Positions 7,680 to 16,025 of a DNA stretch of 35,073 nucleotides are shown here, piece after piece; the first letter of the stretch is position 1, and each line of letters starts with the position of its first letter. The notes below the pieces were generated by a model. The model was not told the DNA's origin. It worked only from the letters and a program-made list of their open reading frames with translations, and made no database searches. A program made the translations under genes and the position numbers. This DNA comes from Eisenbergiella porci (lineage in GTDB: Bacteria > Bacillota > Clostridia > Lachnospirales > Lachnospiraceae): the NCBI RefSeq assembly GCF_009696275.1, contig NZ_VUMI01000059.1:1-35073 (forward strand), given 5' to 3'.

Positions 7680-10247
7680 ATGAATGTAATTCAAAAAGTT
7701 TTCGGCACGCACAGCGACAGGGAATTGAAGCGCGTTATCCCCATTGTGGACAAGATCGAGTCTTTAAGGCCCGCGATGATGGAGCTTTCCGATGAACAGC
7801 TGAAGGATAAGACGAAGGAATTCAGGAAGCGTCTCTCCGAAGGGGAAACACTGGATGACCTGCTTCCGGAGGCTTATGCCACGGTGCGTGAGGCTGCCAG
7901 AAGAGTCCTGAACATGGAGCCCTTCCGCGTACAGCTGATGGGCGGTATCATCCTGCATCAGGGACGAATCGCTGAAATGAAAACCGGTGAAGGTAAGACC
8001 ATGGTTTCCACGCTTCCGGCGTATCTGAATGCCCTGGAAGGAAAGGGTGTCCATGTGGTTACGGTCAACGATTACCTGGCTGCCAGGGACTCCGCCTGGA
8101 TGGGCGCGGTTCATGAATTTCTGGGCCTGGAGGTAGGCGTGGTATTAAACAGCATGAAGCCGGAGGAAAGACGCGCCGCTTATGCCAAGGATATTACCTA
8201 TGTGACCAATAATGAATTGGGCTTTGACTACCTGAGAGACAACATGGTCATTTATAAGGAACAGCTGGTGCTGCGTGACCTGCATTATGCCATCATCGAT
8301 GAGGTGGACTCCATTTTAATCGATGAGGCCAGAACCCCTCTGATCATTTCCGGCCAGAGCGGGAAATCCACCAAGCTGTACGAAGCCTGCGATATCCTGG
8401 CAAAACAGATGGAGCGCGGCGCGGACATGGAGGATCTGTCCAAGTTGGACGCCATCATGGGCGTGGAACAGGAGGAATCGGGAGACTTCGTTGTCAATGA
8501 AAAGGATAAAGTGGTCAACCTGACGGAGCAGGGCGTTGCCAAAGTGGAAAGATTTTTTCAGATTGAGAACCTTGCGGATCCGGAGAATCTGGAAATCCAG
8601 CATAATATCATCCTGGCCCTGCGTGCAAATAACCTTATGTTCCGCGATAAGGACTATGTGGTAAAGGACGACCAGGTTCTGATTGTCGATGAATTTACCG
8701 GACGTATCATGCCGGGCCGCCGTTATTCCGACGGACTCCATCAGGCGATTGAAGCGAAGGAGCACGTACAGGTCAAGAGAGAAAGCAAGACGCTGGCGAC
8801 CATTACCTTCCAGAACTTCTTTAATAAATTTGAGAAAAAAGCAGGTATGACAGGTACCGCACTCACTGAGGAAAAGGAATTCCGCGATATTTACGGCATG
8901 GACGTTATCGAGATTCCCACCAACAGGCCGATTCAGAGAATTGACCATCAGGATGCGGTTTACAAGACCAGAAAAGAAAAGCTGCATGCGATTGTGGAGG
9001 CTGTGGAGGAGTCCCATGCCAAGGGACAGCCTGTCCTGGTTGGTACGATTACCATTGAGGCTTCCGAGGAGCTGAGCGGCCTTCTGAAGAGAAAAGGAAT
9101 CCCGCATAAGGTGCTGAATGCCAAGTTCCATGAGCTGGAAGCGGAAATCGTTGCGGATGCAGGTATTCATGGCGCCGTTACCATCGCCACCAATATGGCC
9201 GGACGTGGTACGGATATTAAGCTGGATGATAATGCCAAGGCGGCGGGCGGTTTGAAGATTATCGGTACGGAGCGGCATGAGTCCAGGCGTATTGATAATC
9301 AGCTGCGCGGCCGTTCCGGACGACAGGGAGATCCCGGTGAATCCAAGTTCTACATTTCGCTGGAAGATGATTTGATGAGGCTGTTCGGATCCGAGCGTCT
9401 GATCAATATGTTCAACACCATGGGTGTTCCGGAAAATCAGGAAATTGAGCACAAGATGCTCAGCAACGCCATTGAAACGGCGCAGAAGAAAATAGAGAGC
9501 AATAACTTCGGTATCAGAAAGAACCTGCTGGAATACGATCAGGTCATGAACGAGCAGCGTGAGATTATTTACGCGGAAAGACGCCGTGTCCTGGACGGGG
9601 AAAGCATGCGCGATGTTATTTACAAAATGATTACGGATATTGTGGATAATACCGTGGACATGGTAATCGGTGAAGACGCGGATGTGGAGGATTGGAATTT
9701 CAAGGAGCTCAATTCCCTGCTTCTGCCAATTATTCCGCTGGTTCCTGTTACAAAAGAGCGGGTGAACAAGCCAAAGAGAAACAGCCTGAAGCAGCAGCTG
9801 AAGGAAGAGGCTGTGAAGCTGTATGAGAGCAAGGAGGCGGAATTCCCGGAGCCGGAAGCTATCCGTGAACTGGAGCGGGTGATTCTGCTGAAGGTGATTG
9901 ATAATAAGTGGATGGCTCATATCGATGATATGGATCAGCTGCGTCAGGGAATTGGTTTGCAGGCTTATGCCCAGAGGGATCCTCTGGTTGAGTATAAGAT
10001 GAGCGGTTATGAGATGTTTGACAGCATGACCGACAGTATCAGGGAGGATACCATCCGGCTGCTCTTCCACGTGAGAGTGGAGCAGAAGGTGGAAAGGGAG
10101 CAGGTTGCCAAGGTGACCGGCACCAATAAGGATGATTCCGGCCCGAAGGCTCCGATGAAACGGAGCGAGAAGAAGGTATATCCGAATGATCCCTGTCCTT
10201 GCGGCAGTGGGAAGAAGTATAAGAACTGCTGTGGGAAGAACAAGTAA
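7680..10247 (+). CDS. secA: Preprotein translocase ATPase SecA
   Basis: SecA drives export of unfolded proteins through SecYEG. From ATG 7680 the protein is 855 aa, close to the usual length. I chose this start because it gives the typical N-terminus ([18 protein letters not shown]) and has GGAG 10 bases upstream; a GTG at 7635 would add 15 residues without a good site. Visible motifs are KTGEGKTM (Walker A), [21 protein letters not shown] (DEAD-like box), [36 protein letters not shown], and the C-terminal zinc motif [15 protein letters not shown]. All core parts are intact. It is followed by a structured intergenic element and prfB, a common secA-prfB order in Firmicutes. Confidence 0.97.
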   Translation: MNVIQKVFGTHSDRELKRVIPIVDKIESLRPAMMELSDEQLKDKTKEFRKRLSEGETLDDLLPEAYATVREAARRVLNMEPFRVQLMGGIILHQGRIAEMKTGEGKTMVSTLPAYLNALEGKGVHVVTVNDYLAARDSAWMGAVHEFLGLEVGVVLNSMKPEERRAAYAKDITYVTNNELGFDYLRDNMVIYKEQLVLRDLHYAIIDEVDSILIDEARTPLIISGQSGKSTKLYEACDILAKQMERGADMEDLSKLDAIMGVEQEESGDFVVNEKDKVVNLTEQGVAKVERFFQIENLADPENLEIQHNIILALRANNLMFRDKDYVVKDDQVLIVDEFTGRIMPGRRYSDGLHQAIEAKEHVQVKRESKTLATITFQNFFNKFEKKAGMTGTALTEEKEFRDIYGMDVIEIPTNRPIQRIDHQDAVYKTRKEKLHAIVEAVEESHAKGQPVLVGTITIEASEELSGLLKRKGIPHKVLNAKFHELEAEIVADAGIHGAVTIATNMAGRGTDIKLDDNAKAAGGLKIIGTERHESRRIDNQLRGRSGRQGDPGESKFYISLEDDLMRLFGSERLINMFNTMGVPENQEIEHKMLSNAIETAQKKIESNNFGIRKNLLEYDQVMNEQREIIYAERRRVLDGESMRDVIYKMITDIVDNTVDMVIGEDADVEDWNFKELNSLLLPIIPLVPVTKERVNKPKRNSLKQQLKEEAVKLYESKEAEFPEPEAIRELERVILLKVIDNKWMAHIDDMDQLRQGIGLQAYAQRDPLVEYKMSGYEMFDSMTDSIREDTIRLLFHVRVEQKVEREQVAKVTGTNKDDSGPKAPMKRSEKKVYPNDPCPCGSGKKYKNCCGKNK

Positions 10248-10340
10248 GGGATGGTTTTGGGATAAGGAATTAGAGGGGGATGGAGGATTCGGAAGGGATT
10301 CCGGACCTCCGCGTTTAAAGGAATGGTAACCCGGTAATCC

Positions 10341-10496
10341 GCCGGGCAGGCTCAAGGGCCTTCGGCCCTTTCGCTTTGCGGCTGTCGCCGCATGCCGGAG
10401 AGGAAACAGAAAGCTTTCGGGAAGCAGGCGTCCGGGCATAGGGCGGCCCGGGCATCTGTTTCCCGGAAGCTTTCTGTTTCCTCTTCAGCGCCCGGC
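10341..10496 (+). repeat. Large structured intergenic element: branched RNA fold or MITE/REP-like repeat
   Basis: A closing stem GCCGGGC/GCCCGGC (10341-10347 with 10490-10496) encloses three hairpins. They are AAGGGCC-TTC-GGCCCTT (10354-10370), GCGGC-TGTC-GCCGC (10378-10391), and a very long one with 39-nt arms (10399-10437 with 10446-10484) and an 8-nt loop. The long arms are identical at 34 of 39 positions as inverted repeats. Four of the five differences become G-U pairs if the plus strand is transcribed, leaving one C-A mismatch. It has no open reading frame of note and no T-tract. It could be a structured RNA, a processing or stabilising element between secA and prfB, or a small non-autonomous mobile repeat. 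Confidence 0.75.
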
Positions 10497-10530
10497 TCGT
10501 AGATAGTAAAAGTAAAGGTGGTGATCGTTA

Positions 10531-11656
10531 GTGGTTTTGTTGGATCAGATGAAACAGGAATTACAGGCTTATAAAACTCCATTGGCGGAAGTGAGGGATT
10601 CACTTTAACTTAGCTGAAAAGTCTAAGCGAATCGAAGAATTGGAGCGCGAGATGGAGGCTCCGGGATTTTGGGATAATCCTGAATATTCCAATAAGAAAA
10701 TGAAAGAACTTAAGAATCTGAAGGATACCGTGGAGCAGATTGAGAATCTGTTCACCCAGTATGACGATATCGAGACGCTCATTGAAATGGGAAATGAGGA
10801 AAACGATGAGTCTATGGCGGAGGAAATCCGTTTCGAGTTGGATTCCTTCACGGAAGAACTGGAAACGCTGCGCATCAGCACGCTTCTTACCGGCGAGTAT
10901 GATAAGAACGGCGCCATACTGAAGCTTAATGCAGGCGCAGGCGGTACCGAAAGCTGCGACTGGTGCAGCATGCTTTACAGAATGTATACCAGATGGGCGG
11001 AACGAAAAGGCTTTACTGTGGAAGTCCTGGATTTCCTGGACGGCGACGAAGCCGGCATTAAATCCGTTACCTTCCAGGTAAACGGAGAAAACGCATACGG
11101 CTATCTGAAATCAGAAAAAGGAGTGCACCGTCTGGTGCGGATCTCCCCATTCAACGCACAGGGCAAACGCCAGACTTCCTTTGTATCCCTGGATGTCATG
11201 CCCGATATTGAAGAAGACCTGGATATCGAAATCAATGAGGAAGACCTCAGAATCGATACCTACCGAAGCAGCGGCGCAGGCGGCCAGCATATTAACAAGA
11301 CCTCCTCAGCCATCCGCATCACCCATCTTCCCACCGGAATTGTGGTACAGTGCCAGAACGAGCGCTCCCAGTTCCAGAACAAAGATAAGGCCATGCAGAT
11401 GCTGAAAGCCAAGCTGTATATGCTCAGACAGGAAGAAAACGCCCAGAAGCTTTCCGGAATCCGCGGTGAAGTCAAAGAAATCGGCTGGGGCAATCAAATC
11501 CGCTCCTACGTTTTCCAGCCCTACACCATGGTCAAAGACCACAGAACCAACCACGAAACCGGAAACGTAGACGCCGTTATGGACGGAGCATTAGACTCCT
11601 TCATCAACGCCTATCTTAAATGGATAAGCACCGGCAAAGCCGATGGCGAAGAATAA
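10531..11656 (+). CDS. prfB: Peptide chain release factor 2, with +1 programmed frameshift at a UAA codon
   Basis: RF2 releases finished proteins at UGA and UAA. The gene is split into two frames: 10531-10605 (25 codons from GTG), then a skip of T10606, then 10607-11656. The joined product is about 374 aa, normal for RF2. The zero frame reads AGG-GAT-TCA-CTT-TAA, so CTT slides +1 to read AAC. An internal Shine-Dalgarno (AGGGA, 10594-10598) lies at the same distance as in the classic site. The usual site is CTT-TGA; here the stop is TAA. Other RF2 marks are SPF (VRISPFNAQG), the recognition tripeptide, and GGQ (GAGGQHINKT), the catalytic motif. The GTG start follows AAAGGTGGTGA. It lies downstream of secA and the structured element and ends at a strong terminator. 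Confidence 0.93.
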
Positions 11657-11698
11657 CCTGGAAACACCATTGAACAGTTATATAATATTAAGACCTAT

Positions 11699-11745
11699 AA
11701 AGAGCGCCTGCCTCAATTTGAAGCAGACGCTCTTTGGTGTTTTTT
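11699..11745 (+). terminator. Rho-independent terminator of prfB
   Basis: AAAGAGCGCCTGC (11699-11711) pairs with GCAGACGCTCTTT (11723-11735) with one mismatch, followed by GGTG and a run of six T. It lies 42 bp after the prfB stop. Confidence 0.9.
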
Positions 11746-11755
11746 GAATTTCCAG

Positions 11756-11784
11756 TTGTATTATTCGACTTTTTTGCATATAAT
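11756..11784 (+). promoter_or_regulatory. Promoter of the antitoxin-toxin remnant
   Basis: TTGTAT (11756-11761), a 17-nt spacer, and a perfect TATAAT (11779-11784). Confidence 0.75.
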
Positions 11785-11785
11785 A

Positions 11786-11807
11786 AAAGTAGGGAAAACC
11801 CTACTTT
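11786..11807. promoter_or_regulatory. Perfect palindromic operator at the antitoxin promoter
   Basis: AAAGTAGGG (11786-11794), AAAA, CCCTACTTT (11799-11807): perfect 9-bp arms just after the -10 box, over the expected transcription start. Antitoxins of this type commonly repress their own promoter, so this is the likely autoregulatory site (inference). Confidence 0.7.
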
Positions 11808-11830
11808 ACCTATTCTAGGAGGTGTAAAAT

Positions 11831-12106
11831 ATGTTAGCTAAAACATTTGTGGATAATGCCAAAATAATGGCAAAAGGACAGGTTACAATTCCGAAAGATA
11901 TTCGGGAGGTACTTGGTGTGTCAAGCGGTGATCGCATTAGCTTCATTGTAGAAGGTAACACCGTCCGCATTGTTAATTCTGCTGTTTATGCCATGCAGAT
12001 GCTTCAGAGAGAAATGGCTGGAGAGGCTGATCGTACAGGATTGAATTCAGATGAAGATGTGTTGGCACTTGTAAAAGAACTGCGAAATGAGGATGAAAAA
12101 GTATGA
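11831..12106 (+). CDS. SpoVT-AbrB-fold antitoxin (VapB/MazE-like)
   Basis: A 91-aa protein with a swapped-hairpin AbrB DNA-binding domain at about residues 9-52 (AKIMAKGQVTIPKDIREVLG, then GDRISFIVEGNTVRIVN), followed by a helical acidic C-terminus that would bind and neutralise a toxin. AGGAGGT lies just upstream of the ATG. Its TGA overlaps the start of the PIN gene as ATGA, the standard antitoxin-toxin coupling. The local base composition is more AT-rich than the flanking genes, suggesting separate acquisition. The antitoxin is intact while the toxin is truncated. Confidence 0.88.
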   Translation: MLAKTFVDNAKIMAKGQVTIPKDIREVLGVSSGDRISFIVEGNTVRIVNSAVYAMQMLQREMAGEADRTGLNSDEDVLALVKELRNEDEKV

Positions 12107-12279
12107 GAGTTCTAATTGATACAAATGTTCTTATATCTGCCGCCTTAAGCGCCGGGGGAACGCCCTTCCAAGCTTACGTGAAGGCCGCATCCTTTCCTAA
12201 CAGCGTAATGCCCGGTCTAATCAGGACCGCACAAATCCCCCTCCCCCTTCTCCCCAGCCCGCCCCTGCCGCATACGTAA
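12103..12279 (+). pseudogene. Truncated PIN-domain toxin (VapC-like), about 58 codons
   Basis: The reading frame starts with ATG overlapping the antitoxin stop. It gives MRVLIDTNVLISAALSAGGT, the N-terminus of a PIN ribonuclease with the first catalytic Asp (residue 6). After about residue 30 the PIN similarity stops, and the remaining residues are Pro/Leu-rich with a stop at 12277. A normal PIN toxin is about 130 aa with three or four acidic catalytic residues; only the first survives. The break lies near 12180-12195, where composition turns C-rich. The toxin should be inactive. Confidence 0.8.
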
Positions 12280-12306
12280 GCAAATGCCGTGCCTTCCGGG
12301 CTTGTA

Positions 12307-13257
12307 CTATATCTGGAAAATGTGGCGGGTACGGTGGTCATCATAAGAGCGCACCTCATGGGGCGTCGCATCGGTCAGATACTCCTTTTTCCACTCCGAA
12401 GGCGACATATGCATATACTGCTGGAACTGCCGGTTAAAGCTGGAAAGGCTGCTGTACCCCACCTGCTGCGCAATGACGCTGACAGGCATCTGGTTTAAAT
12501 GAATCAGGTGGCAGGCCTGCTGGATGCGGTAATGCTGCAGATACTCCAAAGGACTGATCCCTACCATATTTTTAAACAGCCTGCGCAGATGGCTTTCGCT
12601 GATGCAGCAGTGCTCCGCAAGGCCGCTGACGGAAAACGGTTCATTATAATGTGCATACAGATAACTGAGCGCGCTGCGGATATAAGAATAGCTGTCCCCG
12701 GATTCCGACATGACCGAGTCTGCAGCCGACATGGTAATGCGGTTGATTTCTGAAAAAAGGGAAAACAACAGCCCATGGACAGCCTGCTGATAAAGCGGTT
12801 CTTTTTCCTGGAATTCCCGGAAAATACGGGACAGATAGTGGTAAAGCAGAGGAAAAGAAGCTGCCGTCACAATCACGGGAACCTCCTGAAGCATATAAAA
12901 AATCTGCCAGATATCTGAACCACAGTCCGATGCGGATTCCAGGAAATGCTTTGGATCAATATAAATATATTCCCAGCGGCTTTCCTGCAAGCCGCGTACC
13001 GCCAAATGGGGTACCTGCGGAAAAAGGATGCTGAAGGCTTCCGCTTCATAGGGTACAGGAGCCTGGCCGGCCAGAAACAGCTGTCCGTTTCCGCTGATAC
13101 AGTGTCCGATTTCCAGCCCATTATGAAAATGAAGATACTCCGGTGAATTCACGGAAATGGTCCAGTTATCCCCGAGAAAAGCAAGCACCGGGAACCGGGA
13201 TGGGAAATCATAGGGCCTGTATCTAATGGGAAATCGTTGGAATGATTGTTTCTGCAT
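12307..13257 (-). CDS. AraC family transcriptional regulator
   Basis: A 316-aa protein with an N-terminal cupin-like sensor domain (HFHNGLEIGHCISGNGQLFL; FPQVPHLAV) and a C-terminal double helix-turn-helix of the AraC type (about 215-310: FSVSGLAEHCCISESHLRRL and VSVIAQQVGYSSLSSFNRQF). AAGGAG precedes the ATG. It lies 38 bp downstream of a second, frameshifted AraC gene on the same strand and is clearly related to it. Such regulators usually respond to a sugar or another small metabolite, but no target operon is next to it, so the ligand is unknown. Confidence 0.9.
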   Translation of the reverse strand: MQKQSFQRFPIRYRPYDFPSRFPVLAFLGDNWTISVNSPEYLHFHNGLEIGHCISGNGQLFLAGQAPVPYEAEAFSILFPQVPHLAVRGLQESRWEYIYIDPKHFLESASDCGSDIWQIFYMLQEVPVIVTAASFPLLYHYLSRIFREFQEKEPLYQQAVHGLLFSLFSEINRITMSAADSVMSESGDSYSYIRSALSYLYAHYNEPFSVSGLAEHCCISESHLRRLFKNMVGISPLEYLQHYRIQQACHLIHLNQMPVSVIAQQVGYSSLSSFNRQFQQYMHMSPSEWKKEYLTDATPHEVRSYDDHRTRHIFQI

Positions 13258-13295
13258 AGTTTTTAACTCCTTAATGATAGGGAACGCCGCACAGC

Positions 13296-14209
13296 CTACG
13301 TGGCACGATAGGGAGCATACCTGGGATCCTTTTTTACAATGGCGCGTCTGTCATTCCGAAAGGCCTGGGGAGAGCTCCCTACAATTTTATGAAAATACCG
13401 GTTAAAGCTGGACAGCGAGTGAAAGCCCGTTTGCAGAGCGATATCCAGAATGCCCGTTTCGCTGCTTGTCAGCATCCTGCACGCCTTTTGAATCCGTACG
13501 GTCCTCAGATACTGCAGCGGCGTCTGCTGAAAGCTCTCCTGGAAACGCTGCATAAACTGCCGTGAAGACAGCCTGCACAGATAGGCCAGATGCGCCGTAT
13601 CCAGCTCGGCCGCATATTCCGAATCCAGATAGGATATGGCGGGAAACAGCTGCGGCAGAGACGAACCGCTCCCACCAAAAACGGAACAGCCCTGATGTTT
13701 GCGGTACAGCAAGACCAGAAGCGTCTCTACCATTCCCCGGACAGCCGTCCTGTAATGTCCCTCTCTGTCCGTCAATTCCCCGATTATCATCCGGATAAGC
13801 TCCACCTCCTCACAAAACTGCTCCCCTGACAGAAGCTTGGAAAAATCCGTGTACTGATACCAGGTAAATTCACTGGGAAGCCCGTTGGGATAAAAAGGAG
13901 CCAGAAGCTGTTCCGGATTAAAAAAAAGATAACTGCACGAAACCTCACCCTCCTGCGGCGAAAAAAAGAACCATGCGTAAAGAAGGGAGGAAGAAAACAG
14001 ATATTCCCCGGTGAAAGGGAAGATACCTGATTCTCCAGATTCCAGGTCATGGTTCCGCTCTGACAGAACGCGATTTCAATGCAGTTATGAAAATGAATAA
14101 AATCTATCTGCGGCGTCGTGGATTTAACCTCCATCAAAAGGATTGGAAAATCCGCGGCGAATTTGTACTCTCTGTAAGTGACAGGAAGGTTCCTGCTGCA
14201 GGAAGTCAT
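13296..14209 (-). pseudogene. AraC family regulator broken by a single-base frameshift
   Basis: Two overlapping frames encode one protein of about 304 aa. Frame 1 starts at 14209 (ATG after AAGGGGG) and gives the cupin sensor (FIHFHNCIEIAFCQSGTMTW, SLSPGNICFLPPFFTHGSFF). Frame 2 begins right after a run of seven T on the coding strand (forward A7 at 13961-13967) and continues SPQEGEVSCSYLFFNPEQLL through to the AraC helix-turn-helix (ILDIALQTGFHSLSSFNRYF) and the stop at 13296. One extra T would restore the frame. It is a close relative of the next gene downstream. It could be a real pseudogene, a slippage-prone switch or a sequencing error. Confidence 0.85.
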
Positions 14210-14251
14210 AGGAAATCCCCCTTAAAACAATTACGCCCCCAAAAGCGTGTT

Positions 14252-14986
14252 TTACTGATTATGCCTGTTCCGATAGCTCATCAGCTCCAGATAAAAATTA
14301 GCGGATGCAGTATTCGCATATGGAATCACAAACAGCAGACCGATCCCGCAGGTAAGCAGCCCCAGCAGATAAAGCGGGATAAAGCTTACAGCCAGATAAA
14401 AACGCCGCCCCTTGCTTCCCTTCATAATCTTCCGGCTGTACCGCAGGCACTCAATTGCCGAAAACTCCGGAAAATCCAGGCAAACATAAAAACTCTGGGA
14501 ATACTGCAGGCTGATAATAGTTCCACCCACCAGCCCGATCACAAATGTAATGGAAAACACCAGTATCATTACGGACACCGAAACATCAACAAAACTGAAA
14601 ATAGCCATACAGATAAAAAGCGGGACAAAGAAAACCAGACAAAGCAGCAGCTGAAAAAGCTGGATCAGAATCGCCTTATCCGGATGGTTCCCAAATCCAT
14701 AAAAAACATCGCTGATCTTGATATTCCCCCCGCAGCACACATTCAGATACATGTAAGTCTGCCCCGCAAGGAAAATACCCATCAGCAGCTGCAGCAGACA
14801 CTCAATCACGAACTGCACCGTCAGCCCCGTCATAGTCCTCGTATTCAGTGAAAACGTCGCCATGAAATTAATCATCGTCATAATCACTTCCACCACAAGA
14901 AACGCCGGAACCAAGGTCCCGTATTTCCCCAGCATCTGCCCCTTTGCCTTAGCCTTCAGCTCCGCTGAAGATGCATGTCTGTCCAT
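14252..14986 (-). CDS. DUF975 family integral membrane protein
   Basis: A protein of about 244 aa with roughly six hydrophobic segments. It has the DUF975 layout: a short N-terminal RHASSAELKAKAKGQM segment, long paired helices, and a C-terminal FAIECLRYSRKIM-like step (here FSAIECLRYSRKIMKGSKGR) before the last helices. I chose ATG 14986 because AGGAG lies eight bases upstream; an in-frame ATG at 15010 has no such site. The function of the family is not known. It is on the same strand as the AraC genes and the DUF4190-like gene. Confidence 0.82.
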   Translation of the reverse strand: MDRHASSAELKAKAKGQMLGKYGTLVPAFLVVEVIMTMINFMATFSLNTRTMTGLTVQFVIECLLQLLMGIFLAGQTYMYLNVCCGGNIKISDVFYGFGNHPDKAILIQLFQLLLCLVFFVPLFICMAIFSFVDVSVSVMILVFSITFVIGLVGGTIISLQYSQSFYVCLDFPEFSAIECLRYSRKIMKGSKGRRFYLAVSFIPLYLLGLLTCGIGLLFVIPYANTASANFYLELMSYRNRHNQ

Positions 14987-15159
14987 ATGCAAATCTCCTT
15001 CTGCATTCAAAAATCAAAAATACCCATAGTAGCCCAGCTGCCTGAACCATAACTGATAACAAACCCGTTCCCGCACAGTTACTGTAAAACACCGCCGGCC
15101 CACGTACCCTTCATCCCCGCATAAAAGCCCGAATGAATAAAGCAGCGCCTGCAACCGCT

Positions 15160-15603
15160 CTAATGATACCCTGCATCCTCCTGAATCTGCTCCCACATAT
15201 CATCAAAGCTTTCGCCATAAAAATACTCCGAATACTGATTCAGCTGATCATGAAACTCCTGCTTATAAGAAGGATTCGTAAACAGCATCACGAAAAAACT
15301 TCCAACCACAACCACATTCACAACCATCCCCAGAATCCCCGTCAGCAGCCCGACTTTGGCATTCGGAAGCATAGCCTTATCATTCCCCTTGGAAAGCAGG
15401 CTTAAAATAATCGAAAGCCCCCCACAGATAATCGGCGGATACACCGTTGCAAAAAAAGCGCTGATAACGGCAATAATCCCCAGCACCATGGAAGCCGTAG
15501 CAAAGCTGCTCCCCGGATGCCGCGTAGGCGGCGTATAATACGGAGGATACCCCGACCCATTATTCTGATAAGGCGGCACAGGCCCATTATTATAGCTATC
15601 CAT
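15160..15603 (-). CDS. DUF4190-like small membrane protein with a Pro/Tyr-rich N-terminus
   Basis: A 147-aa protein. Residues 1-33 are rich in Pro, Tyr, Asn and Gly; then come two hydrophobic helices flanking KGNDKAMLPNAKVGLLTGI (about 37-100), the usual DUF4190 arrangement, and a polar acidic tail. AAGGAG lies six bases before ATG 15603; a TTG further upstream is less likely. Its role is unknown. It may be co-transcribed with the DUF975 gene 174 bp downstream. Confidence 0.78.
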   Translation of the reverse strand: MDSYNNGPVPPYQNNGSGYPPYYTPPTRHPGSSFATASMVLGIIAVISAFFATVYPPIICGGLSIILSLLSKGNDKAMLPNAKVGLLTGILGMVVNVVVVGSFFVMLFTNPSYKQEFHDQLNQYSEYFYGESFDDMWEQIQEDAGYH

Positions 15604-15860
15604 AAAATTCTCCTTTATCAACTCATACCATATATTATAAGCTGTTTCTATTTAACCTTTAAACCCTACGGATGCTATTGTAGCACGTTTCCCCCACCAG
15701 CACAAATGAAAAAACTATGAAATCCCCACACATAATCCCCACTTCCTCATTCTGCCCCATACCCTCAAACACCCCTGCCCGCCGCCCCGATGACGCAGTC
15801 TGCAGGAACACAGCCAGGACGCGGCAAAGCAGGACATGGAGGGGAAGTTTCCATTCCCCC

Positions 15861-15890
15861 TTGAAATCGGGGGGACATTTCCACTATAAT
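15861..15890 (+). promoter_or_regulatory. tex: Likely tex promoter
   Basis: TTGAAA (15861-15866), an 18-nt spacer and TATAAT (15885-15890). It would give a leader of about 130 nt. The rest of 15604-15860 shows no gene. Confidence 0.65.
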
Positions 15891-15925
15891 AAAAAACAGG
15901 CACTGCAACGCAGTAAAAGTAGTTT

Positions 15926-15960
15926 GTAACTGTAAGGGCGTGAAAAAGCTATTCAGTTAC
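15926..15960 (+). repeat. Inverted repeat in the tex leader
   Basis: GTAACTG (15926-15932) and CAGTTAC (15954-15960) are perfect 7-bp inverted repeats with a 21-nt gap, lying inside the tex 5' leader. The 11-mer TTTGTAACTGT at its left edge also occurs at 71-81, ahead of the starch operon. It may be part of a dispersed repeat or a regulator site. Confidence 0.45.
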
Positions 15961-16025
15961 GGTAGTTCAAAGAAAGGAAAACCCCCGGCCTCCCACAGGC
16001 GCCAGGGGAAAACAGAAAAATAACC

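Noticed and set aside
8316-10439. 707-codon open frame antisense to secA
   Set aside because: It is produced by codon bias of secA; the product is Leu/His/Asn-rich without domain features and it runs into the structured intergenic element.
10338-10500. Intrinsic terminator of secA
   Set aside because: The hairpins are strong but none is followed by a T-tract, and the branched fold with a 39-bp stem is far larger than a terminator needs.
14087-14851. 254-codon plus-strand frame opposite the DUF975 gene
   Set aside because: It is Lys/Gln/His/Asn-rich, a shadow of the membrane protein gene on the other strand.
15014-15196. 60-codon frame on the minus strand between the DUF975 and DUF4190 genes
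   Set aside because: It overlaps the DUF4190 gene end, lacks a ribosome site and is Cys/Arg/Tyr-rich with no similarity I recognise.
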